NCBI GenBank assembly: GCA_043816955.1
Contig: JBDRHL010000015.1
Location: 1 to 16,976 of the forward strand
From: JBDRHL01 sp043816955
GTDB taxonomy: Bacteria; Planctomycetota; Phycisphaerae; Sedimentisphaerales; CAYZTY01
Direction: 5' to 3'
Length of the DNA stretch: 16,976 bases
The notes beneath the pieces are model-generated. The model saw nothing but the letters and a program-made list of their open reading frames with translations, made no database searches and was not told the DNA's origin. The position numbers and the translations under genes were made by a program. Below are positions 7,576 to 15,700 of the stretch, piece by piece. How positions within the stretch are numbered: the first letter of the stretch is position 1; each line of letters starts with the position of its first letter.

Positions 7576-10203
7576 ATGAAGATATTTATTCACAGTGTAA
7601 CATTAGTTTGCATTTTAAGTGTAGTTATGGTTCTTCCCGGCAGCAGCAAGGCCGGCTGCACGGGTGATATCTGGCCTGCGGACATCGACCAAGACTGCTA
7701 TGTGGATTTTGTCGATTATAGTATGCTGGCACACAGTTGGAAAAAATCCCCGGGCAGCTTTGCTCCACCGGTTTTCGACCCTATCGTCATAGGTGAGTTT
7801 GACCTGACCAACGGCGATACCGAGGCCAACGACCTGGCAAATCTGCTTGCACACGACGCGACGTACTGGACAAAAGCCTGGATGGAAACTTATGAAGACC
7901 CCTGCAGCCTCAACGCCGAGTGGCAGCGTACCCTGTCTCCCTGGAACAAGCGTTACGGAACCGCGGGTGTCGGTGTCAGAGAAGCAAGTGGTGACTGGGG
8001 CGCCAGCTTTAAGTTCGACCTCGGCGGCTATGGCCCCGGAGGCTACACCTTGAGGCTCGAACAGTGCTACTCCAACGCCAGCACACGAGTAGCAAGTGTC
8101 GGAGCAAGCTACCGGCCCCAGGCTTGGGGCAATGTGGTTGGTCAGATAGACCAGTCAGGCACCATTGACATCTCGTTTACCCTGGAGCCCAATGATATTT
8201 CTCAGGATGGAGAGGTTTACATCTGTATCTTTCCAAAGGGCGGCTACTGCGGTGAGGCCTGCTACGTCGAAAAGGCGACCTTGCTTTACGTCTCCGGTCC
8301 GGTGCTCACAGGCCAGATGAGCCTGACCAACGGAGCGACACAGGCCGATGACCTGGCAAACCTTATTGCCCACGACGCGGAGTACTGGACCTCGGCGTGG
8401 CGTGCTGTCTACGAGGATGCCTGTGACCTCAACGCCGAGTGGCAGCGCACCATAACCCCCTGGAACAAGCGTTTTGGAGCTATCGGCAGCGGCGTCGGTT
8501 TTCGCGAGTCCAGTGGAGACTGGGGCGCCAGCTTTAAGCTCAGCACAGGCGGCTTTGGCTCGGGTAACTACATCCTGAGACTGGAAGGTTGTTACTCCAA
8601 CCCCAGCACACGAGTAGGAAATGTCGGAGCAAGCTATCGGCCCCAGGCCTACGGCAACATAATTGGCGAAATAGACCACGGCGGCACCGTTGAAATTCCG
8701 TTCACCGCCGGAATGGGTGACATTACCGGGGATGGGCATATATACTTTTGCTTTTTCCCAAAGGGCGGCTACTGCGGTGAGACTTGCTACATCCGAGACA
8801 AGGCAACTTTGTTTTATGCAGGCCGGGATGTGCCCGGCGAGATCCTCGATGAGTTTCCAATGACCAATGGAAGCACACAGGTAGATGACCTGGCAAACCT
8901 CGTTGCACACCAGGCAGAGTACTACCCGATAGTGCCCTGGGAGAAGGACCCGTGTGACGCAAATGACCTTAATACAGCCTGGGTGCGCGACACATCTCCT
9001 CATAATTACCGTTTTGGAACCGAAGGCGTGGGTGTTCGCCAGTCGAGTGGCGGCTGGGGCGCCCGGTTTAAGCTTGACCCCAACGGCCATGGAGCAGGAG
9101 ACACTTTCATCTTAAGGCTGGAAGGCGTCAACTCCAACACCTCAACCAGGATAGCGGACGTCGTGCTGTATAATCAGGGAGTAGGCAGCCGCACTCTTGA
9201 GACTTTAGACGGCGAACAAGGCACCGTTGACATTCCGTTTACGCCGACGATTCTCGATGTTCCGGCAGATGGATTGTTCGAAATCTGGTTTAACCCACAA
9301 GGCGGTGAGATGGCGTACTGCGGTAAGATGGCGACCCTGTTTTATGTCCCATACGCAGGTGGTGACCTCGATGAAACCTACTTCGTGGACATTAACGACC
9401 TCACTATTTTTGTCGAGCAGTGGTTGTATTGCAACAACCCGAACGACGCGAACTGCGACGACATTATGTGCGAGGACCAGAACGAGCTGCCTCTGGGCCG
9501 GGTGGAATACCCTGCTTCCGTGGCGCCGGGCACGGTAATCATTGACGGTAATCTGGCCGAATGGCCGGCATTCGATTATGACCCCGATTACTGGTGTGTA
9601 ACACAGTGGGTGCCGCTGGACAAGGTATATACCGGTGCTGTGTGGAATATCGACAATATGTATATGTGCCTGATGTACGACCCCAACACAGACGTTTTAT
9701 ACGGGGCCGTAATAGCAGACGAGTATGACGGCGTTTACGGATGGAGTAGCTGGGACGGCCAGGACTGTATAGAAATCTACATCCAGGGCGACCCCAACAA
9801 TGACGACCCGGTTGACCCGCGACCTGCGTATGTTAGTGCCCAGGAATTCTATGTCGGATTGGACGCCAACCTGACAACAACGTATGCACAATGGCCTGAT
9901 GGCATAGCGTTTGACGCCAACAATGACCCGGGGCTGCAAGCTGTTGTTTCACGCACGCCGGGCGGAGGTTACCTCGAAGAGATGGTCTACGAGTTCAAGG
10001 TCACTCCTTATGATAGCTTTGGCGGGTTTGACCCCAATTACTCAACGGTACAGTCAGACCTGTTCTCAGGTAAAAAGCTTGAATTTGATGTGGTTCTCGG
10101 CGTCAAGAGCACCGACCCGACTGCGTTCGGTATGCTCTGTCCCAACGTTATGACGGGCAAATATTCTAACAGTACAAGACTTGCTACCGTAACGTGTGAG
10201 TAA
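7576..10203 (+). CDS. Gene B: exported three-repeat protein with split dockerin halves and CBM9-like C-terminus
   Basis: 875 residues from ATG 7576 (AGGAGAG at 7563-7569, 6 nt away); the in-frame start at 7534 lacks these features. Residues 1-27 form a signal peptide. Residues ~33-57 are one dockerin-like EF-hand half (DIDQDCYVDFVD, Asp at loop positions 1, 3, 5, 9 and 12, followed by the Trp-ending helix). Three repeat domains follow at 74-239, 246-415 and 425-591. A second, degenerate dockerin-like half is at ~596-620 (DLDETYFVDIND, Thr at position 5). Residues ~642-875 resemble a CBM9-like sugar-binding domain: IDGNLAEWP near its start, DCIEIYI, then FDVVLGVKS. No catalytic domain is evident, so a secreted carbohydrate-binding or scaffold-associated protein is likely. 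Confidence 0.88.
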   Translation: MKIFIHSVTLVCILSVVMVLPGSSKAGCTGDIWPADIDQDCYVDFVDYSMLAHSWKKSPGSFAPPVFDPIVIGEFDLTNGDTEANDLANLLAHDATYWTKAWMETYEDPCSLNAEWQRTLSPWNKRYGTAGVGVREASGDWGASFKFDLGGYGPGGYTLRLEQCYSNASTRVASVGASYRPQAWGNVVGQIDQSGTIDISFTLEPNDISQDGEVYICIFPKGGYCGEACYVEKATLLYVSGPVLTGQMSLTNGATQADDLANLIAHDAEYWTSAWRAVYEDACDLNAEWQRTITPWNKRFGAIGSGVGFRESSGDWGASFKLSTGGFGSGNYILRLEGCYSNPSTRVGNVGASYRPQAYGNIIGEIDHGGTVEIPFTAGMGDITGDGHIYFCFFPKGGYCGETCYIRDKATLFYAGRDVPGEILDEFPMTNGSTQVDDLANLVAHQAEYYPIVPWEKDPCDANDLNTAWVRDTSPHNYRFGTEGVGVRQSSGGWGARFKLDPNGHGAGDTFILRLEGVNSNTSTRIADVVLYNQGVGSRTLETLDGEQGTVDIPFTPTILDVPADGLFEIWFNPQGGEMAYCGKMATLFYVPYAGGDLDETYFVDINDLTIFVEQWLYCNNPNDANCDDIMCEDQNELPLGRVEYPASVAPGTVIIDGNLAEWPAFDYDPDYWCVTQWVPLDKVYTGAVWNIDNMYMCLMYDPNTDVLYGAVIADEYDGVYGWSSWDGQDCIEIYIQGDPNNDDPVDPRPAYVSAQEFYVGLDANLTTTYAQWPDGIAFDANNDPGLQAVVSRTPGGGYLEEMVYEFKVTPYDSFGGFDPNYSTVQSDLFSGKKLEFDVVLGVKSTDPTAFGMLCPNVMTGKYSNSTRLATVTCE
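7795..8292 (+). repeat. Repeat domain, gene B copy 1 (W type)
   Basis: FDLTNGDTEANDL start, YEDPCSLNAEWQR, SGDWGASF, YSNASTR and GGYCGEACY end. Cys pattern as in gene A. Confidence 0.85.
8311..8820 (+). repeat. Repeat domain, gene B copy 2 (W type)
   Basis: MSLTNGATQADDL start and GGYCGETCY end. Long stretches are nearly identical in DNA to the gene A copy, for example the region coding STRVGNVGASYRPQAY, suggesting recent duplication or gene conversion between A and B. Confidence 0.85.
8848..9348 (+). repeat. Repeat domain, gene B copy 3 (P type)
   Basis: Differs from copies 1 and 2: EYYPIVPWEKDPCDANDLN replaces the YWTSAW...DACDLN segment, the middle reads SRTLETLDGEQGTVDI, and the C-terminal block is GGEMAYCGKMATLFY with one Cys rather than two. 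Confidence 0.85.
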
Positions 10204-10226
10204 GCTTGCGATTAATGCTTTATCAT

Positions 10227-10254
10227 GTGTGGGCGACATTAACGTCGCCCACAC
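10227..10254 (+). terminator. Hairpin after gene B (probable terminator)
   Basis: GTGTGGGCGAC and GTCGCCCACAC make an 11-bp perfect stem with the loop ATTAAC, 23 nt after the gene B stop. No clear T-run follows immediately, so it may terminate inefficiently or protect the 3' end. It closely parallels the hairpin after gene D. Confidence 0.65.
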
Positions 10255-10300
10255 GTAGTTAATGTTTGCTTAATATTTTTTATTATGAAGGGCTGTAAAT

Positions 10301-12451
10301 ATGGCTGTTGCTAATAAAAGGCTGAGCAACACGAAAACAAAAGCGATGATTATTCTGACCGTGGGGTTTTCTCTTGGCTTTATAGCAACTAATCCCGCCA
10401 AAGCGGAAGACTTCGAGATTGGTTTCTATTATACCTATAGTGCACCAGGTGATAATTTTCAATGGGACTATGCACTGATGGATATGGCCAGAAATGGCTC
10501 CAGCATAGTGCAGGCGTTAGGGACCACGATGAGCAACGAAAACTTCTTTCTCAGTGCAAAGAATTGGGGCATCAAGGTTGTACCCTACCACGGCTACGGT
10601 GTTAGTGAGCCGTTGGACATAAATGAGACGATTGCAATAATCACGGCCCGCAGGGACGCCTATGACTCACTTATGGCCGGAGACAACGTTATTGGTTATA
10701 TGGTTCGCGACGAGCCGGAAGACGACGACGGCATGACAGAAGAGGAACAGAACCGCTTTCGAACGTATGTGGACTTAATCCATCAGTACGACCCTAACCG
10801 GCAGGTGTACGTCAATCATTCGGACCCACCCTGGTATGACCTGCACGAAGACCAGACCTGGTGCACTACAATGCCGGTCCTTGAGGAAAACAACTACAGA
10901 ATTCACGAGCGCACTGCCCACGCAGTCAACGAAATGGGCTTTGATGGTTTTACGATGACCGGGCATGCAAAACGATTCAGCGACTGGATAGGCCGTTCTT
11001 GCGGCAGCCTTAATTACTATGGCCTTCTCGGCGAAGACTGCGATTGCTCAAAAAACATGGATATTTCCTTTACCCTCAACGCAGATGATATTTCGCCGGG
11101 CGGAGATACATACGTCTGCTTCTGGCCGAAGCCCGGCTACTGCGGCGAGACTTGCTACATTGGCGAGAAGGCAAGCTTGTTTTATCAGCCGGCAGCGCCT
11201 AATGACCCGAATAACCTCGACCTTACCGACGAACTTCTCATGGTCAATGGTGATACAGAGGCCAATGACCTGATAAATCTCACTGCTCACGACGCAAGGT
11301 ACTGGACATCATCTTGGATGGCTGCTTACGAGGATGCATGCGACCTCAACGCCCAGTGGCAGCGTACCACATCTCCCTGGCATATGCGTTACGGAACCGC
11401 AGGCGTAGGTATACGCGAGTCCGGTGCCGACTGTGGTGCCAGCTTTAAACTCGACATCGCCAGCTACGGCGCAGATGACGAGTTTATCTTAAAGCTGGAA
11501 GATATCTACGCCAACCCCACCTCACGAACTGCAAATGTCGGAATACGCTACCGGCACCAGGGCTACGATAACAAGATTGCCGAAATAGACGGCCAAACAG
11601 GCGTCTATTACGATAACTGTGTCTACGACAAAATCGACTGGTTTGCTTCCAGAACAAATTATGACGATGTTTACGAGCAAACCCTCACGGCCTATAACCA
11701 CGGCACCAAGGGTATTGTTTATTTCATATACAACTATTACTCCAACTATGCTGACTGGTCTTTTGTAGACTGCAACGCTAGTGACGTTGATTACAGATTG
11801 GAGGCATTTGGTGATGCCGCCAGAACAATCCGTCAGAGCCAGGGCTGCCCGGGTGTTACCCTGTATCGCAGAATTGGCCCGAGAACGCGAATGCCTTTGC
11901 TGGACCGCAGAAACTACCCCGCAGGAAGTATAAACCTCGAGGCAATACCTGTAGGAAATATTCACAAGGTTGTTTTTGGAAAAAGTACATATGGCGGTGC
12001 CTTGTGGGAGACAACTACTGTTTACAGCTATCCGTTTACCACCACATATACGCTTAATGCCGGTGAGACGGTCATCCTTAGAGCGCAGGCGGTTGATACA
12101 GACGGCCAAAAGTCTGTCTATGCCGCAAATATGATTTACGTAGTCGATCCTGCGCAGCTTCAATGCGGCGATTACGAAAGCGCTCTAATCCCCGGCGACC
12201 TCAATAAGGACTGCAGAGTCGATATGGGTGATGTCGCTGATTTTGTGGCTTCCTGGGTGGATTGCGACGACCCAAACAGGCCCGAGTGTAGAACATGGGA
12301 CCAGTGGCACCAGTTTTACTGCGGCCAGATTGGCAGTGGTTTTCCGGGCATGGCCGCGGATTTAGAGGGTGACTGCGACGTAGACCTTATAGATTTTGCA
12401 TTATTTGCAGGTAACTGGCTTGATTGTGATGACCCCCAGGGCTGCCCCTGA
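10301..12451 (+). CDS. Gene C: exported glycosidase-like barrel split by a permuted repeat domain, with Ig-like domain and dockerin pair
   Basis: 716 residues from ATG 10301 (AAGGG 9 nt upstream). Residues 1-35 form a signal peptide ending AKA. Residues ~37-250 start a TIM-barrel-like domain with GYMVRDEPEDD (D137-E138-P139), reminiscent of the acid/base strand of glycoside hydrolases. The barrel is interrupted by a repeat domain in permuted order: its C-terminal part (253-295), the linker AAPNDPNNLDLT, then its N-terminal part (310-430). The barrel resumes at YYDNCVYDKIDW (from ~435) and includes GTKGIVYFIYNYY. An Ig-like domain follows (~523-622, SYPFTTTYTLNAGETVILRAQ). Two dockerin-like EF-hand halves end the protein (from 632, DLNKDCRVDMGD; from 685, DLEGDCDVDLID). 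Likely a secreted glycan-active enzyme, but no nucleophile carboxylate is obvious and activity is unproven. Confidence 0.85.
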   Translation: MAVANKRLSNTKTKAMIILTVGFSLGFIATNPAKAEDFEIGFYYTYSAPGDNFQWDYALMDMARNGSSIVQALGTTMSNENFFLSAKNWGIKVVPYHGYGVSEPLDINETIAIITARRDAYDSLMAGDNVIGYMVRDEPEDDDGMTEEEQNRFRTYVDLIHQYDPNRQVYVNHSDPPWYDLHEDQTWCTTMPVLEENNYRIHERTAHAVNEMGFDGFTMTGHAKRFSDWIGRSCGSLNYYGLLGEDCDCSKNMDISFTLNADDISPGGDTYVCFWPKPGYCGETCYIGEKASLFYQPAAPNDPNNLDLTDELLMVNGDTEANDLINLTAHDARYWTSSWMAAYEDACDLNAQWQRTTSPWHMRYGTAGVGIRESGADCGASFKLDIASYGADDEFILKLEDIYANPTSRTANVGIRYRHQGYDNKIAEIDGQTGVYYDNCVYDKIDWFASRTNYDDVYEQTLTAYNHGTKGIVYFIYNYYSNYADWSFVDCNASDVDYRLEAFGDAARTIRQSQGCPGVTLYRRIGPRTRMPLLDRRNYPAGSINLEAIPVGNIHKVVFGKSTYGGALWETTTVYSYPFTTTYTLNAGETVILRAQAVDTDGQKSVYAANMIYVVDPAQLQCGDYESALIPGDLNKDCRVDMGDVADFVASWVDCDDPNRPECRTWDQWHQFYCGQIGSGFPGMAADLEGDCDVDLIDFALFAGNWLDCDDPQGCP
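11057..11590 (+). repeat. Repeat domain inside gene C barrel, circularly permuted
   Basis: C-part at 11057-11185 (43 residues, MDISFTL to ASLFY), array-type linker at 11186-11227, N-part at 11228-11590 (121 residues, DELLMVNGD to AEID). Together 164 residues, one full domain. The join in a normal copy, EI(N/D)HSG-TVDI, is exactly where this copy is opened. Confidence 0.8.
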
Positions 12452-12514
12452 AGCACTAAACCAAAATCAATCTATGGATAAAGGATGTCAATTCAGCACG
12501 ACTTATAAGATTTA

Positions 12515-12529
12515 CAAACTAATAGTTTG
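12515..12529. promoter_or_regulatory. 15-bp dyad CAAACTAATAGTTTG before gene D
   Basis: Two 7-bp arms around one base, in the 259-bp gap between genes C and D. It shares the TTTACAAA half-site look of the palindrome before gene B. Candidate operator only. The rest of the gap shows no gene or terminator I can support. Confidence 0.3.
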
Positions 12530-12710
12530 AAGCTATTTCTCAGAAGGGGAGAAAATGGTTAGTATTGTTTGCTGCTTTGTATTCGCGGGGTTGGTGCAGA
12601 GAGAACGCCCACCACCAAACTACACAAGGAGTAACTCACCGGAAAACGCTTATCGTATCTTACAACATATATCTTCCAAAAAGACTCTCAGATTGCGAAA
12701 GGAGACAAAA

Positions 12711-15700
12711 ATGAAGAGGAAACAATCCATTTTGATAGTTGTCTTGTTGCTGGCTGTACAGGCTATAGCCGGTATTACCACAGATGTGTTTGATATGACC
12801 AACGGTGACACAGAAGCCAATGACCTGGAAAATCTCGTTGTACACAATGCAAATTACTACATACAACCGTACTGGGAGGATGACCCGTGTGACCCGTGCG
12901 ACCTAAATGCCGCCTGGGTGCGCGACACATCTCCTGACAATTGCCGCTTTGGGACCAGTGGCGTGGGTCTTCGCCAGTCGACCGGATACTGGGGCGCCCG
13001 ATTTCATCTCGATACCAATAGCTGCGGCACAGGCGACTATATCTTGCGTCTGGAAAACGTCACTTCCAACAGTAGCACCAAGAAGGCAGACGTTCAATTA
13101 TGGTCGGGTACCAAACCGGTTATTGAGACGCTGGACGGTGAAACCGGCACCGTTGATATTTCATTTAAGGCATGGACTCCTGACATTGTAGATGGAAATA
13201 TCGGATTCTATTTGCACGCACAAGGCAGTGAGGTTTGTTATACCAATAAGGCTACCTTGTTTTACGTTGGCCCCGACTATCCCGGTGAAGTCTGCGATGA
13301 ATTTTATATGACAAATGGCGATACTGAGGCAAGCGACCTGACAAACCTGATTGCCCACGAGGCAAGATACTACGCATACTCAAGCGGCGACCCGTGTGAC
13401 CCGTGCGACCTCAATACAGCCTGGCAGCGCAGTACAAGTCCGCATTATTATCGTTTTGGGTCCGAGGGCGTCGGTGTTCGTCAGGCGAGTGGCTACTGGG
13501 GCGCCCGTTTTAAGCTTGACCCCAACGGCCACGGTGCGGGAGACCAATTCATCTTAAGGCTGGAAGGCGTCAATTCCAACAGCTCAACCAGGAAAGCAGA
13601 TGTTATAGTACACCGCCAGGGGCTGAGCAGCCATGTTATTGAAACATTAGACGGCGAAACACGCACCGTTGATATCTCGTTTACCCTCACGGTTATTGAC
13701 ATACTGAAAGATGGAAAGATCGAAATCAAGTTTGAGCCACAGGGCAGTGAGACAGCGTATTGCGGTGTTAAGGCCACCTTGTTTTATGTCGGACCCGCTG
13801 TGCCCGGTGATCTAACGGACGAGTTTGACATGACCAATGGTGACACGGAAGCCAATGACCTGGCGAACCTGATTGCCCATGAGGCCAGGTACTACCCCGG
13901 CGACCCGTGTGATGCAAATAACCTCGGCGACCCGTGTGACCCATGCGACCTCAATGCAGCCTGGCAGCGCAATACGAGTCCACATTATGACCGTTTTGGT
14001 TCCGCGGGTGTAGGTGTCAAAAAGGCACTTGGTTGGCGCAGTGCTCGTTTCAAGCTTGACACAGGCGGTTTTGCCGTAGGAGACAACTGTGCCTTAAGGC
14101 TTGAAGATGTCAACTCCGACAGCATGAACAAAATTGCACACGTTAAAATAAACCAATCACCTACAAGCAGCCGCACTCTTGAGACGTTGAACAGCGAAAC
14201 CGGTACAGTTGACATTCAGTTCACAGCAACCGCCGATGATATCTCCAGTGACAAGATAGAAATCTGGTTCGACCCTAATGGCAGCCAGGTTGCAACCTGC
14301 GGTACCAAAGCGGATTTGTATTATGTCGACACCAATTGGCCGCTTGGTGACCTTGTCGACGAGTTTGACTTGACCAATGGTGACACAGATGCCAATGACC
14401 TTACAAATCTCACCGCTCACGACGCAAGGTACTGGACAAGCGTCTGGATGGCTGCTTACGAGGATGCATGTGACCTCAACGCCGAGTGGCAGCGTGATAC
14501 GTCTCCGTGGCACGTGCGTTACGGAACCAGCGGCATCGGTATTCGCGAGTCAAGTGGTTACTGGGGCGCCAGCTTTATGCTTGACATCGGCAGCTACGGC
14601 GCAGGCGACAGTTTCCTTTTGAGACTGGAAGACTGCTACTCCAACAGCAGCACACGAATAGGAAATGTTGGGGTAAGCTACCGCCACCAGGGCTACGGCA
14701 ACGTCGTCGGCGAAATAAACCACTCAGGTACCGTCGATATTACTTTCACCTTGACGGCCGATGATATTTCTCCGAGCGGAGATATCTACGTCTGTATTTT
14801 TCCAAAGGGCGGCTACTGCGGCGAGGTCTGCTATGCCGAAAAGGCAACCCTGTATTATACACCTTCCAAGGACTTTGATATCGGCTTTTACTATGGCTAT
14901 AACGCGCCTAATGATAATGTCTCTTGGGGCTACGCATTAATGGATATGGCCAGAAGCGGCGGTACCATAGTCCAGGAGCTGGGATCCGCAGCAACCAATG
15001 AAAAGTTCTTTTACGCAGCCGAGAATTGGGGTATCGAGGTCGTGCCATATCATGGTTTTGATTCTAATGAAACGTACGACGCAAACGATGTAAACGATTT
15101 AATCGAGACAATCAAAACTCGAAGGGACAACTATGACTCGCTCCTGGCTGGCGATAACATTGTTGGTTACATGATTATGGACGAGCCTGAGGACGACGGC
15201 GGCCTGACACAGCTACAGCTGAGCAACTATTGCATGTATGTGAACTTGATCCATCAGTACGACCCCAATCGGGACGTCTACGTTAATCATTCCGACCCAA
15301 CCTGGTATGACTTCAATGAAGACGTGGCATGGTGCACCACAGGTCCGGTCCTGAACTGCAACAGCTACAGGATCGATGACCGCATCGCCCACGCAGTCAA
15401 CGACCTGGGTTTTGACGGCTACACGATGGTCGGGCATGCAAAAAAATTCGGCGATTGGATGGCCGGCGCCTGCGGTTCTTACAACTACTACGGTTTTCTC
15501 GGTGACGATTGTGATTGTTCAACGAATATGGATATTTCATTTACGCTCGACGTCAACGATATTTCGGAGGGCGGAGATACATACGTCTGCTTCTGGCCAA
15601 AGCCCGACTACTGTGGTGAGATGTGCTACTGCGGCGAGAAGGCAACCTTGTATTATCAGCCAGCAGCGCCTAATGACCCGAATAATCTCGACCTTACCGA

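Noticed and set aside
8155..9090. Long minus-strand open frame opposite gene B (311 codons)
   Set aside because: Similar antisense frames recur opposite several repeat copies, as expected from the biased codon composition of the repeated sense strand. No ribosome site or family match.
11522..12163. Minus-strand open frame opposite gene C
   Set aside because: Antisense shadow of the barrel and Ig-like coding region; gene C carries the signal peptide and recognisable domains.
12555..12710. Upstream in-frame ATG of gene D adding 52 residues
   Set aside because: It has a purine-rich sequence before it, but it would place the clear signal peptide internally; ATG 12711 has the better ribosome site and a normal leader.
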